Source: Pelagovum pacificum (GTDB taxonomy: Bacteria > Pseudomonadota > Alphaproteobacteria > Rhodobacterales > Rhodobacteraceae). Taken from it: DNA of 64,000 nt. A program made the translations under genes and the position numbers. Shown one piece after another: positions 42,088 through 51,205 of the stretch (its first letter is position 1; each line of letters starts with the position of its first letter). The stretch covers positions 434,001-498,000 of the forward strand of contig NZ_CP065915.1 in NCBI RefSeq assembly GCF_016134045.1. The letters are read 5' to 3'. A model generated the notes under the pieces. That model was given only the letters and a program-made list of their open reading frames with translations, ran no database searches and had not been told where the DNA came from.

Positions 42088-42171
42088 GGCAAAGAACTCC
42101 TGCTGGACTATACTCGACCGCATGGAACCAGATATCCAGCCCAAGCCCAATGCCAAAAGGGGACGCGACAC

Positions 42172-42735
42172 ATGGACGTGAAGGTTTCCGCCGACAGCCT
42201 CGCGAAATCGGCATCCGCTGCCTCCAAAAAGGGCCTGCCCCCGGTAGAGAAGTGGAATCCGCCGTTCTGTGGCGATCTCGACATGCGTATCGCGCGGGAC
42301 GGAACGTGGTTCTACCTCGGCACGCCGATCGGTCGGGCGGAACTCGTGCGGCTGTTCTCCACCATCCTTAAGAAAGAGGGGGACGACTACTTCCTCGTCA
42401 CTCCGGTGGAGAAGGTCGGCATCACCGTCGAGGACGCGCCGTTCGTCGCGGTGGATTTCGAGCCGGTCGAGGGCGGGCTCGAGTTCCTGACCAACGTCGG
42501 GGACAAGGCGGTCGCCGGGCCGGATCACCCGATCCGCGTCGTGCGCGACCCCGAAACCGGGGAACCCTCGCCCTACGTCCTGATCCGCCGCAACCTCGAG
42601 GCGCTGATCGACCGCAAGAGCTTCTATCGCCTCGTCGAGGAAGGCGAGACGGCGGAGCATGACGGCGCAGACTGGTTCGGCGTGCGCTCCGGCGGGCAGT
42701 TTTTCCCGATCATCCCGGCCGCCGACCTGCCCTGA
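42172..42735 (+). CDS. DUF1285 protein
   Basis: A 187-residue cytoplasmic protein. It has PPVEKWNPPFCGDLDMRIARDGTWFYLGTPIGRAELVRLFSTIL and YFLVTPVEKVGITVEDAPFVAV, the core of DUF1285, a beta-barrel family of unknown function. It is usually found divergent from moxR in Rhodobacteraceae, as here. The ATG at 42172 gives the normal length. Function unknown. Confidence 0.85.
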   Translation: MDVKVSADSLAKSASAASKKGLPPVEKWNPPFCGDLDMRIARDGTWFYLGTPIGRAELVRLFSTILKKEGDDYFLVTPVEKVGITVEDAPFVAVDFEPVEGGLEFLTNVGDKAVAGPDHPIRVVRDPETGEPSPYVLIRRNLEALIDRKSFYRLVEEGETAEHDGADWFGVRSGGQFFPIIPAADLP

Positions 42736-42784
42736 CGGACACTCGCGCGTTGGATGGGCGGAGAATTGGCCGTATCAGCGGCTC

Positions 42785-43543
42785 ATGCCTCGATTCTGCG
42801 CCAACCTTTCGCTTCTGTTCACCGACTTGCCGATGGTCGAGCGTGTCTCCGCCGCGGCCGCCGCCGGGTTCGAGGCGGTGGAGATCCTCTTTCCCTACGA
42901 AGAGAACGCCGCCGAACTCTCCCGTGCCTTGAAAGCCAGTCGTCTCAAGCTCGCCCTCATCAACGCGCCCCCGCCGAACTACGCCGACCCCGAGGGCCCG
43001 CGCGGCTTCGCGGCGGTGCCCGCGGCGAAGGACCGGTTCCGCTCCGACTTCCGCCGCACGTTGCGCTATGCCGAAACGCTCGGCGTCGAGCGCATCCACC
43101 TGATGGCCGGCGTGGCGGAGGGGGCCGACGCGGCAGCGGTCTTCGCCGACAACCTAGCCTGGGCGGCCGCGACCGCGCCGAACCGGCAACTTACCATCGA
43201 GCCGATCAACAGCGACGACATGCCGGGATATTTCCTCGACGATTTCGCCGTCGCAGTCGCCGTGCTTCAGGACATCGGCGCACCGAACCTGTCGCTCCAG
43301 TTCGACGCCTATCATGCGCACCGGATCATCGGCGACGTGATCGGCACATGGAACGCGGTTGCGCCGCTCGTCGGGCATGTGCAGGTCGCCGATTTTCCCG
43401 GTCGGCACGAGCCGGGCACCGGCGTCATCGACTTCCCGGGCTTCTTCGCGGCAATCGATGCCTCCGGCTACGATGGCTGGGTCAGCGCGGAATATCATCC
43501 GCTCAAGTCGACCGAGGCCGGGCTCGGCTGGCGCAAGATCTGA
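42785..43543 (+). CDS. Hydroxypyruvate isomerase family protein
   Basis: A 252-residue TIM-barrel sugar isomerase/endonuclease IV-like protein. It starts PRFCANLSLLFTDLPMVERVSAAAAAGFEAVEILFPYEE and has LTIEPINSDDMPGYF (metal Glu), LQFDAYHAHRI and VSAEYHPLKSTEAGLGW with the second metal Glu. It is the Hyi/OtnI pattern: hydroxypyruvate to tartronate semialdehyde, or oxo-tetronate isomerisation. It could work with the glycolate/glyoxylate pathway encoded elsewhere in the window. It stands alone. Confidence 0.88.
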   Translation: MPRFCANLSLLFTDLPMVERVSAAAAAGFEAVEILFPYEENAAELSRALKASRLKLALINAPPPNYADPEGPRGFAAVPAAKDRFRSDFRRTLRYAETLGVERIHLMAGVAEGADAAAVFADNLAWAAATAPNRQLTIEPINSDDMPGYFLDDFAVAVAVLQDIGAPNLSLQFDAYHAHRIIGDVIGTWNAVAPLVGHVQVADFPGRHEPGTGVIDFPGFFAAIDASGYDGWVSAEYHPLKSTEAGLGWRKI

Positions 43544-43627
43544 CAGCGCCGCGGGACTGCTGACAGAAGGCTGTCAGCAGGGGTATGCCACAAGGGCTCA
43601 TCGCTTCGAGACATAGGAGATGAGACC

Positions 43628-43993
43628 ATGAGTGAGACAAGACCCATCGTTGCCTGGACCGAGATCCCGGTGATCGACATGGACCGCGGCTGCGACTTCT
43701 ACGCCAAGGTGTTCGGCTGGACGATGACGCGGGACGACAGCGGGCCCAACCCGATGGCGGTGTTCGACGGGCGCAGCGCCGGGGTCGTCAGCGGCCATAT
43801 CTATCCTGGCACCCCCGGACAGGGCCCGACGATCCACCTGACAGTGCCCGACACGGTCGAGACCGCCGCCGACCGCTGCACCGCCTCGGGGGGACGGGTG
43901 CTCGGCCCCGTGATCTCGATTCCGGCCGGCCGCTTCCAGTATGCCACCGATCCCGACGGCAACTCGATCGGCCTGTTCGAGATGGCGGCCTGA
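43628..43993 (+). CDS. VOC family protein (glyoxalase-like)
   Basis: A 121-residue VOC-fold protein: PIVAWTEIPVIDMDRGCDFYAKVFGWTM in the first half and HLTVPDTVETAADRCTASGGRVLGPVISIP and YATDPDGNSIGLFEM in the second. Members like this are found beside regulators. The stop codon shares a base with the start of the WYL regulator gene (TGATG), so the two are coupled. Substrate unknown. Confidence 0.85.
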   Translation: MSETRPIVAWTEIPVIDMDRGCDFYAKVFGWTMTRDDSGPNPMAVFDGRSAGVVSGHIYPGTPGQGPTIHLTVPDTVETAADRCTASGGRVLGPVISIPAGRFQYATDPDGNSIGLFEMAA

Positions 43994-44685
43994 TGCGGCG
44001 CGCCGACCGTCTGTTCCGGATCGTCCAGCATCTGCGGGGCGGGCGGCTGCTGACGGCGGCGCAACTGGCCGAGAAGCTCGAGGTCACGCCCCGGACGATC
44101 TACCGGGACGTGGCCGACCTGATCGGCTCCGGCGTTCCCATCGAGGGCGAGGCCGGGGTCGGCTACGTGATGCGCGCGGGCTATGACCTGCCGCCGCTGA
44201 TGTTCACCACGGACGAGGTCGTCGCCCTGGTCGCGGGCGCGCGGCTGATCCGGGCATGGGGCGGGCAGGCGATGGCCGCCGCCGCCGAGGAGGCACTCGT
44301 GAAGATCGAGACGGTGCTCCCCGACGAGGCCCGCGCCCGCGCCGCGCGCGTGCCGGTCCACTCCATTGCGCATGCGTCCCTGAGCGAGGAGGTCCGCGGC
44401 CTGATCGACCGGATCGAGACCGCGTCGACCGACCGGCGGCGCCTGCACCTGGGCTACAGTGATGCCGATGGCCGGGTGACGGAGCGCATCGTCCGCCCGC
44501 TCGGCCTCTGGTACTGGGGGAGCGTCTGGACGGTCGTCGCCTGGTGCGAGCTGCGCGAGGATTTCCGCATGTTCCGCCTCGACCGGATCAGCCGCTTCGA
44601 CTTCGGCGCGCCGTTCCGGGAGGAGAAAGGCAAACGCCTGTCTGATTTCTATCTGACGTGCCCGCGTCCGCCTGAAGGTCCCTGA
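43993..44685 (+). CDS. YafY-type HTH and WYL domain transcriptional regulator
   Basis: A 230-residue regulator. The N-terminal HTH (about 1-60) reads RLFRIVQHLRGGRLLTAAQLAEKLEVTPRTIYRDVADLIGSGVPIEGEAGVGYVM. The WYL-type domain (about 135-225) has RRRLHLGYSDADGRVTERIVRPLGLWYWGSVWTVVAWCELREDFRMFRLDRI. WYL domains bind a nucleic acid or small ligand. It probably controls its coupled VOC gene. Confidence 0.88.
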   Translation: MRRADRLFRIVQHLRGGRLLTAAQLAEKLEVTPRTIYRDVADLIGSGVPIEGEAGVGYVMRAGYDLPPLMFTTDEVVALVAGARLIRAWGGQAMAAAAEEALVKIETVLPDEARARAARVPVHSIAHASLSEEVRGLIDRIETASTDRRRLHLGYSDADGRVTERIVRPLGLWYWGSVWTVVAWCELREDFRMFRLDRISRFDFGAPFREEKGKRLSDFYLTCPRPPEGP

Positions 44686-44736
44686 CGAAGACGGGGCGAC
44701 GTTGCCGCCGCCCCTTCGCTACCGGACAGGTGTCGT

Positions 44737-46863
44737 TTACTGGTCGAGTGACTGGGCGAGCCGCATCATCTGCACCGCTTCGGAGCGATAGCCGAACGCG
44801 TCCTCGCCCCGGTTGTCGTTGGCGAGCGCGATGGCGTCGTCGTAGCCCCAGTCACCGAGGTAGTCGGACCCGCGCAGCAGCTCTCCGAAGCCCGCGATGG
44901 ACGCGGCGAAGCGAGCCTCGGTTCCCGCCACCGAATCCGGCAGTATTGGTTGCTCGAGAAGCTGCGACGTGTCCTCCCCCGGTTCCTTGTAGCGCAGCTT
45001 GAGGAAGCCGAGCTCGTCCGCGTCGCCAGAGACGGTCTGCGGTTCGGAGCCGTAGCGCAGCGGATCGGTCATTCGCGCGTCCGAGCCGATCGGCGTCACC
45101 TCGTAGATCGCGGTGACCGAGTGGCCGGCGCCGAGTTCCCCCGCGTCGATCGCGTCGTTGTTGAAGTCCTCGCGTCGCAGGGCGCGTGTCTCGTAGCCGA
45201 TCAGGCGGTACTCGGCGACGGCGGCGGGGTTGAACTCCACCTGCACCTTCACGTCATCGGCGATCGGGAAGAGCGAGCCGGTGAGCTGGTCCACCAGCAC
45301 CTTCTGCGCCTCGTTCAGCGTGTCGATATAGGCCGCCGTCCCGTTGCCGTTCTGCGCCAGCGCCTGCATCGTCGCGTCGTCGAGGTTGCCGCGCCCGAAG
45401 CCGAGCACCGAAAGGTAGGTGCCGCTGTCGCGCTTCTCCTCGATGTAGTCGGTCAGTTCTCCGGGGTCGTAGATGCCGACGTTGAAGTCGCCGTCGGTGG
45501 CGAGGATGACACGGCCGATCTCGCCGTCCTGCATCATCGCCTCCGCCGTGGCGTAGGCCTGCTGCAACCCGCCCTGACCGTTGGTCGAACCCCCCGCCGA
45601 CAGACGTTGCAGCGCGTCGGTGATCGTCTGCCGCTCGCTCGCGCGGGTCGGCTCGAGCACAACGCCGGCGGAGCCCGCATAGGTCACGATCGCGACTTCA
45701 TCGTCCGGGCGCAGCTCGGACAGCATCAGGCGGAAGGACTGGATCAGCAGCGGCAGCTTGGTCGCATCCTCCATCGAGCCGCTCGTGTCGATCAGGAAGA
45801 CGAGATTCAGCGGCGGCCGCTCGGCAAGCGCGGGCATCTCGCCCTGCAGGCCGATGTGGACCAATTGCCGGCCCTCGGCCCAGGGGCTGTCCATCACGCC
45901 GATGCTGGCGCGGAACGGCGCTTCGCCGGCCTCCGGCGCGGGATAGTCGTAGGGGAAGTAGTTCACCATCTCCTCGATCCGCACCGCGTCGCGGGGCGGC
46001 AGCTGGCCGCGCGACAGCGAGGAGCGCACGATCGACCAGCTCGCCGTGTCGACGTCGATCGAGAAGGTGGAGACGGGCTCTTCGGTCGTGACCTTGACGC
46101 TCGACGGGTCGGCTTCGGGGAAGGCTTCGGTGTCCGGCTCCGGCGCCACGAGGGCGTCCCGAGACACACCGCTGCCCATGGGCGCAGGTGGAGCTTCCAT
46201 GACCATCTCGTCGGAGAATTCGGCGGCGCCGCCATCGAACTGCTGCGCCATGCGGCCGAGCGGGACGGGCGCGACGGCCTGCGGCGAGGGCGGTGCGGTG
46301 ATCGCAGCGGTGTCCGGGAGGCTCTCGGCCTCTTCCTCGACCATCGGGGCCTCGTCGTCGGACGACATCGCAGACTCAGCCCCGCCGGCGGGGGCGCTGC
46401 GCAGTTCGTTCGCGACGACCGGCGCACCGTCGGCCGGGGCCGCCATCGTGGCGACATCGCCTTCGGCGCGCCCGCGCGGGGCGGGGTCCACCTCCGGTAC
46501 GTTGAGGACGACCGGCTCCTCCGGCGCTTTCGGCGCTTCCGGCACAGCCTGTCCCATCGGCAGAACCGGGCGCAAAAGATCGCGCCCCTGCGGCGTCAGG
46601 ACAAGGACACAGCCGGCGAATACGGCAGTCGAGGCGACCAGTGCCCCACGTGTGGAAATATTGGCAAACATTGATTTCACTCCTGCAATAAAGCCCCTCG
46701 GGGCATCGGCAGGAGTAGGACGCCCCTCGGCGGACGATCCTTGGCGCGCGGCGAAACTTTCCGCCGCGAGGCGCAGCGTCTCCGCCCGCCGCGCCGGGTC
46801 GGGGCGCGGGGTCGCGGCAGTCATTGCCGCTTTCAGCTCTTCGATGTCGTCGGGGCGGGTCAT
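44737..46863 (-). CDS. Membrane VWA protein (YfbK-like), likely partner of the ECF sigma factor
   Basis: A 708-residue protein. A cytoplasmic N-terminus (TRPDDIEELKAAMTAATPRPDPARRAETLRLA), a single helix at about 70-85 (GALVASTAVFAGCVLVLT), then a periplasmic region. The VWA domain (around residues 345-520) has the metal site FLIDTSGSMEDATKL and ATDGDFNVG. It is preceded by TFSIDVDTASWSIVRSSLSRGQLPPRDAVRIEEMVNYF, the von Willebrand N-terminal segment, and followed by a DUF3520-like tail. It overlaps the sigma gene by 4 bp, and the short N-terminus before the helix suggests it may bind the sigma factor. Confidence 0.85.
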   Translation of the reverse strand: MTRPDDIEELKAAMTAATPRPDPARRAETLRLAAESFAARQGSSAEGRPTPADAPRGFIAGVKSMFANISTRGALVASTAVFAGCVLVLTPQGRDLLRPVLPMGQAVPEAPKAPEEPVVLNVPEVDPAPRGRAEGDVATMAAPADGAPVVANELRSAPAGGAESAMSSDDEAPMVEEEAESLPDTAAITAPPSPQAVAPVPLGRMAQQFDGGAAEFSDEMVMEAPPAPMGSGVSRDALVAPEPDTEAFPEADPSSVKVTTEEPVSTFSIDVDTASWSIVRSSLSRGQLPPRDAVRIEEMVNYFPYDYPAPEAGEAPFRASIGVMDSPWAEGRQLVHIGLQGEMPALAERPPLNLVFLIDTSGSMEDATKLPLLIQSFRLMLSELRPDDEVAIVTYAGSAGVVLEPTRASERQTITDALQRLSAGGSTNGQGGLQQAYATAEAMMQDGEIGRVILATDGDFNVGIYDPGELTDYIEEKRDSGTYLSVLGFGRGNLDDATMQALAQNGNGTAAYIDTLNEAQKVLVDQLTGSLFPIADDVKVQVEFNPAAVAEYRLIGYETRALRREDFNNDAIDAGELGAGHSVTAIYEVTPIGSDARMTDPLRYGSEPQTVSGDADELGFLKLRYKEPGEDTSQLLEQPILPDSVAGTEARFAASIAGFGELLRGSDYLGDWGYDDAIALANDNRGEDAFGYRSEAVQMMRLAQSLDQ

Positions 46864-47402
46864 TCCGCCTCCTCCTTCTCTCTCAGGGCGCGCAGGCGCT
46901 TGCGGATCTCGGACATGCGCCAGCTGACGGTGCCCTCGGTCACGCCGAGCACCTCGGCGGCCTCGGCATGGGTCACCTCGTCGAGCACCAGCGCGAGCGT
47001 GTCGCGCAACTCGTCGGGGAGGGCGCTCATTGCGCGGGTCAGCCAGTCGAGCCGCTCCGCCGACTCGTCGTTGTCGGCCTGCCGGGTCAGTTCCCAGTCG
47101 CCCCAGCCCTCTGTCGCCTTCACGTAGGTCGCGGCGCGCCGACGCCGGTCGTGGGCGGCGTTGACCGCGACTCGGTAGAGCCACGTCGTCACCTTCGCCT
47201 GACGGCGATAGCCCGACAGCTTGCCGGGCAGGGCGGCGCAGATGTCCTGTGTCAGGTCCTCGGCCTCGGCGCGGGACCCGGTGAGGCGGAAGCAGAGCGA
47301 GAACAGCCGGTCGTACTGCCGCTCGAGCAGCAGGGCGAAAGCCGCCCCGTCACCGCCGGCGGCCGCCAGGGCCAGGTCCTCGTCGCTCGTCTTCATGCGC
47401 AT
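46860..47402 (-). CDS. ECF-type RNA polymerase sigma factor
   Basis: A 180-residue sigma-70 family protein. Region 2 is FALLLERQYDRLFSLCFRLTGSRAEAEDLTQDI with the WLYRVAVNAAHDRRRR segment, and region 4 is LPDELRDTLALVLDEVTHAEAAEVLGVTEGTVSWRMSEIRKRL. I chose the ATG at 47402; 47396 or 47432 are possible. It is co-transcribed with the membrane VWA protein, with a 4-bp overlap, the arrangement of a sigma/anti-sigma pair. Regulon unknown. Confidence 0.88.
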   Translation of the reverse strand: MRMKTSDEDLALAAAGGDGAAFALLLERQYDRLFSLCFRLTGSRAEAEDLTQDICAALPGKLSGYRRQAKVTTWLYRVAVNAAHDRRRRAATYVKATEGWGDWELTRQADNDESAERLDWLTRAMSALPDELRDTLALVLDEVTHAEAAEVLGVTEGTVSWRMSEIRKRLRALREKEEAE

Positions 47403-47534
47403 CACGTGACTTGGACGCGCGAGCGCGGTCAATCCTTGGCGGGTCGGGGGGAGAATTATTGCCGGTCGCGGTCGTGGGGGAGGGCTTCGCAGTGAATGCG
47501 CACCCTACGGGACGAGGTGATGGGCGGATCAGTG

Positions 47535-47552
47535 CCTTCCCCGCGGGGAAGG
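47535..47552. repeat. Perfect 18-nt palindrome
   Basis: CCTTCCCCGCGGGGAAGG is self-complementary over its whole length. It lies just before the next palindromic unit in the 174 bp between the sigma gene and the alcohol dehydrogenase gene, in the same kind of setting as the 120-bp array at 34950. Confidence 0.5.
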
Positions 47553-47555
47553 CGT

Positions 47556-47576
47556 GGTGCGCATTGAACGCGCACC
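47556..47576. repeat. Palindromic repeat unit GGTGCGC-N7-GCGCACC
   Basis: GGTGCGC, ATTGAAC, GCGCACC and then CTACG. It touches the stop codon of the alcohol dehydrogenase gene. A half-unit (GAATGCGCACCCTACGGG) lies at about 47494-47511. It is in the same family as the units at 11954 and in the 34908-35264 region. Confidence 0.6.
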
Positions 47577-48665
47577 CTACGCGGAGAACAGGATCACATT
47601 GCGCCGGGCGCTGCCGGATTTCGTGTCGGCGATCGCCTCGTTGATCTGGTCGAGCGTCCAGGTGCGCGAGATCAGCTCGTCCAGCTTCAGCCGGCCCTGC
47701 TGGTAGAGATCGACCATCCACGGGATGTCGCGTCGGATCACCACGTCGCCCATCTTCGAGCCGATCATCGACTGCCCGTAGGAGGCGATGTTCACCGGCT
47801 GGTAGGATGAGAAGTGCCCGCTATGGGGCAGGCCGATCATCACGACTTTGCCGCCGGAGGTGATGTAGTTCGGCGCGGCGTCGTAGGCGATGGTCACACC
47901 GACCGACACGAAGACCGCGTCGGCCAGCCGCCCGATCGCCTCGTGCACCCGATCCCACGGCGCGGGATCGGAGGCGAGCACCGTGTCCGTGGCGCCGAAA
48001 TCGCGGGCGACGGCGAGCTTGCCTTCCGACAGGTCCACGGCGACGATCCGGCGGGCGCCGGCGATGCGCGCGCCCTGGATCGCGTTGAGGCCGACGCCCC
48101 CGGCGCCGATCACCACGGCATCCTGCCCGGCCCGCAAACCGCCCGCGTTCACCACCGCCCCGACGCCGGTGATGACACCGCAGGACAGGAGCGCGGCGAC
48201 GTCCGCGCCGACATCGTCGCCCACGACGACGGCCTGGCTCTGATCCACGACCATCCGCTCGGCGAAGGCGCCGCAGGACATCGCCTGCTTCAGCGCCGAG
48301 CCGTCCGGCATGGACAGCGGCCCGCTTTCCGCCGGGCGCGGCGTCTCGCAGAGCGCGGGATGACCCGTGGCGCACTGGATGCAGCTGTCGCAGGCGCGGA
48401 TCAGCGTGACCACGACCCGGTCGCCCGGTTTGAAGGCGGTCACACCGGGGCCGACGGCGGTCACGCGGCCCGCCGCCTCGTGCCCGAAGACGGCCGGCAG
48501 GTCGCCGCCCCACGCCCCTTCGGCGTAGGAGATGTCGGAATGGCAGATCGCGACGGCCTCGAGCCGGACTTCGATCTCGTTCACCACCGGCGCGCGCAGC
48601 TCGACCTCCTCCACGGAGAGCGGGGCGCCGAAGGCGTGACAGACTGCGGCTCTGGTTCTGGCCAT
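47577..48665 (-). CDS. Zinc-dependent alcohol dehydrogenase (MDR)
   Basis: A 362-residue medium-chain dehydrogenase. Catalytic zinc ligands are in VAICHSDISYAEG and FGHEAAG. The structural zinc loop is RACDSCIQCATGHPALC. The NAD fold has VIGAGGVGLNAIQGARIAGA and VDLSEGKLAVARDFGA. The substrate is uncertain; an alcohol or aldehyde linked to the pca-type aromatic genes downstream is possible. GGAGG 7 bp before the ATG supports the start. The next gene on this strand, upstream, is pcaB, 76 bp away. Confidence 0.88.
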   Translation of the reverse strand: MARTRAAVCHAFGAPLSVEEVELRAPVVNEIEVRLEAVAICHSDISYAEGAWGGDLPAVFGHEAAGRVTAVGPGVTAFKPGDRVVVTLIRACDSCIQCATGHPALCETPRPAESGPLSMPDGSALKQAMSCGAFAERMVVDQSQAVVVGDDVGADVAALLSCGVITGVGAVVNAGGLRAGQDAVVIGAGGVGLNAIQGARIAGARRIVAVDLSEGKLAVARDFGATDTVLASDPAPWDRVHEAIGRLADAVFVSVGVTIAYDAAPNYITSGGKVVMIGLPHSGHFSSYQPVNIASYGQSMIGSKMGDVVIRRDIPWMVDLYQQGRLKLDELISRTWTLDQINEAIADTKSGSARRNVILFSA

Positions 48666-48741
48666 GAAAACCTCCGTTTTCGCGGAAAGTTGGCGTGCAG
48701 AGCCGTTGGTTCTGCTCCGTTCGCGACGGGATATGCCGTTT

Positions 48742-50097
48742 TCAGGGGGCGGTGCCGGAAAGTAACGAAACGGCAGCCCGCGCGGCAGACGCGAAATTGC
48801 GCGCGTCGACCGGTGCGAGGCCAAGCGCGGCTTCGTCCGCGAAGACGGGGGCGAGGTCTTGGTCGGGGAAGGTTTCCGCCGCGAGGTCGGACAGGTCGCG
48901 ATCCTCCGCAACGGCCCGGTTGCAGAGCGCCTTCACCCGCGCCTGCGCCTCGGGGCGGGGCATGTGGTGGGCGAGGTGGAAGGACAGCGCTTCTGCGTGG
49001 ATCAGTCCGTGGTTGGCGGATAGCGCGGCGCGCATCGCGTCGGCGTTCGGCGTAATCCCCTCGGCCAGCGTGGCGGCGATGTCGAGCGCGCGGTTCATCG
49101 CGATGCAGACTTGCGGCAGCGCCAGCCACTCGCCGATCCACGCGCTGCCGTCCCGCTGGAGCGTGTGGACCTGCGCAGCCTGTATCGTGTGGTTGAGCCC
49201 GACCGTCTGCGCGGCGAGCGCCGAGAGCGCCGCCGGCAGAACCGGGTTGCGCTTCTGCGGCATGGTTGAGGAGGCGCCGGACGCGGGCAGGGTGATTTCA
49301 CCGATGCCGGTCATGCCAAGCAGCGTCAGGTCGGCGCCCATCTTGCCAAGCGCGCCGGTCACCTGCGTGGCGAAGGCGGAGAGCGCGGCGATCGGCTGCC
49401 GCGCGGTGTGCCAGCTGCCGCCTGGATCGCCAAGGCCGAGGCCCTGCGCCAGTTCGGCCCGCACCTGTGCACCGCCCGCGCCCATGGCCGACAGGGTGCC
49501 CGCCGCACCGCCGAGGCTGACGCGCAGCAGCTGCTCTTTCAGCGGAGCGAGCCCTTCGGCCAGCGTCACGAGCGGCCGGCCCCAGGCGGCGGCGAGCGCG
49601 CCGAAGGACGTCGGCACGGCGGCCTGTCCATAGGTGCGCCCGGTCATCGGCAGTGCGGCATGCGTATCCGCCTGTGCGGCCAGCGCGGTCAGGACGGCGG
49701 TGAGACGCTCCTCCGTGCGTGCCAGCACCTGCCGCAGCCGCAGGGTGAGCGCGGTGTCCATAATGTCCTGACTGGTCGCACCGTAATGCACCCACTGGGC
49801 ATGTTCGGGCGCCTGCATCTCGTCCCGGAAGCGTCTGACGAGGGCCGGGACCGGCACGGCGCTTTCGTCGACACCGGAGGCGAGGCTGCCGGGGTCGATC
49901 TGAAGCTCGAGCGACGCGCGGTGGATCGCGGCGGCGGACACTTCGGGGATCAGTCCTGCGGCCCCCTGCGCGCGGGCGAGCGCGCCTTCGACGATCAGCA
50001 TCGCCCGGACCTCGGCGCTGTCGGTGAACAGGCGCGCGGTCTCCCGGTCGGCGAGGAGGTCACGGTAGATCGAACTGTCGAAGGGAGAGGCGGACAT
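48742..50097 (-). CDS. pcaB: 3-carboxy-cis,cis-muconate cycloisomerase
   Basis: A 451-residue fumarase/aspartase-superfamily enzyme. Motifs: HYGATSQDIMDTALTLRL and the signature SGASSTMPQKRNPVLPAAL, plus TGRTYGQAAVPTSFG. It cyclises 3-carboxy-cis,cis-muconate to 4-carboxymuconolactone in the protocatechuate branch of the beta-ketoadipate pathway. Two starts are possible (50112 and 50097) and neither has a clear Shine-Dalgarno; the shorter is given. It is the last gene of the pca group. Confidence 0.92.
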   Translation of the reverse strand: MSASPFDSSIYRDLLADRETARLFTDSAEVRAMLIVEGALARAQGAAGLIPEVSAAAIHRASLELQIDPGSLASGVDESAVPVPALVRRFRDEMQAPEHAQWVHYGATSQDIMDTALTLRLRQVLARTEERLTAVLTALAAQADTHAALPMTGRTYGQAAVPTSFGALAAAWGRPLVTLAEGLAPLKEQLLRVSLGGAAGTLSAMGAGGAQVRAELAQGLGLGDPGGSWHTARQPIAALSAFATQVTGALGKMGADLTLLGMTGIGEITLPASGASSTMPQKRNPVLPAALSALAAQTVGLNHTIQAAQVHTLQRDGSAWIGEWLALPQVCIAMNRALDIAATLAEGITPNADAMRAALSANHGLIHAEALSFHLAHHMPRPEAQARVKALCNRAVAEDRDLSDLAAETFPDQDLAPVFADEAALGLAPVDARNFASAARAAVSLLSGTAP

Positions 50098-50139
50098 GAC
50101 GTCATCTGCCATCGCGCCCGGCGGCAATGCAAGCCCGTG

Positions 50140-50838
50140 TCAGTCGGTTGCCATACGGTCCAGGAGCGCGGCGAGCCGGTCCGGTGCGGAGAGGAACGGC
50201 GAATGCGAGGTGTCGAGTTCGGTCACATGGGCGCGCGGCCAGTCCGCGCTCATCTCGCGCTGGAAGTCGGGGGGAATTGCGTTGTCCTGCCTGCAGACGA
50301 TGTAGCGGCGCGGCAGCGCCTCGGCGCGGGTGGTCGCGGGCAGCGGCGTCAGCTGCGGGACCACGGGCTCCGGACAGAGGCGTGCGGCGGCATCCTTGGC
50401 CAGCGGGGCGGGCACGTCGGCGTAGAAGTGGTGGCGGACCATGCCGGGATCGATGGTGAACCGCTGTCGATCTTCGGACAGCCGGATGGACGGCACCAGA
50501 GGCTGCTCCGGCCAGAGCCTGCGCATGTCGGCCAGTCCCAGCCCGGCCCGGGGCACGTAGGCGCAGAGGTAGATCAGGCGGCTCACGCTCGCGCCGGCCT
50601 CTGCGGCGGCGGTGATCGGGTAGCCGCCGGCGGAATGGCCGACCAGCACGGTCGGTTCCGGACAGGCGTCGGAAATGCTGCGGGCGTGATCGTCGAGCGT
50701 GGGGTCGGGATCGTCGGGAAGCCGGCCGGGCAGGTCGATGGCCTCCACGTCGTGGCCGAGGGCCCGGAGGCGCGGCAGGACGAGGTCCCAGCACCATGCC
50801 CCGTGGCAGCTTCCGTGGACCAGCAGGATACGGGCCAA
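50140..50838 (-). CDS. Alpha/beta hydrolase inserted in the pca cluster
   Basis: A 232-residue alpha/beta hydrolase of the salicylate-esterase/methylesterase type: ILLVHGSCHGAWCWDLVLPRL at the oxyanion end, nucleophile elbow VLVGHSAGGYPI (Ser about 77), catalytic Asp and His in QDNAIPP and LDTSHSPFLSAPDRL. The start is a TTG at 50838, directly after the pcaC stop (TGA-G-TTG) with AGGAC before it. Such enzymes cleave aromatic esters. It occupies the place where pcaHG would be expected. Confidence 0.8.
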   Translation of the reverse strand: MARILLVHGSCHGAWCWDLVLPRLRALGHDVEAIDLPGRLPDDPDPTLDDHARSISDACPEPTVLVGHSAGGYPITAAAEAGASVSRLIYLCAYVPRAGLGLADMRRLWPEQPLVPSIRLSEDRQRFTIDPGMVRHHFYADVPAPLAKDAAARLCPEPVVPQLTPLPATTRAEALPRRYIVCRQDNAIPPDFQREMSADWPRAHVTELDTSHSPFLSAPDRLAALLDRMATD

Positions 50839-50839
50839 C

Positions 50840-51205
50840 TCAGTCGTCCTGCCCGGCCCAGACGTCTTTCGCGATCTTGCGCGCGTGATTGGCGCGCGGG
50901 ACGCCGGCGTAGATCGCGACATGCTGGAACACTTCGAGGACTTCCTCGCGGGTGGCGCCGGTGTTGCGGCAAGCGTGGAGGTGGAGCCTGAGCTCCTCCC
51001 AGTTGCCGAGACCCGCGAGCAGGGCCAGCGTGACGAGCGACCGGTCCCGCCGGGCGAGCCCGTCCGACGCCCAGACCGTGCCCCACGCGGATTCGGTGAT
51101 GAGCTGCTGGAACGCGTCGATCCCGCCGGCGGACGCCTTGTCGACCCATTCGTCGCCCAGCACCTCGCGCCGGACCTTCATGCCCTCGTCGAAACGCTCA
51201 GACAT
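50840..51205 (-). CDS. pcaC: 4-carboxymuconolactone decarboxylase
   Basis: A 121-residue CMD-family protein: RFDEGMKVRREVLGDEWVDKA, ITESAWGTVWA, RDRSLVTLALLAGLGNWEELRLHLHACRNTGATREEVLEVFQHVAIYAGVP. The conserved His and Glu are present. It decarboxylates 4-carboxymuconolactone to the enol-lactone, the substrate of PcaD. It overlaps pcaD upstream by 8 bp. Confidence 0.95.
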   Translation of the reverse strand: MSERFDEGMKVRREVLGDEWVDKASAGGIDAFQQLITESAWGTVWASDGLARRDRSLVTLALLAGLGNWEELRLHLHACRNTGATREEVLEVFQHVAIYAGVPRANHARKIAKDVWAGQDD

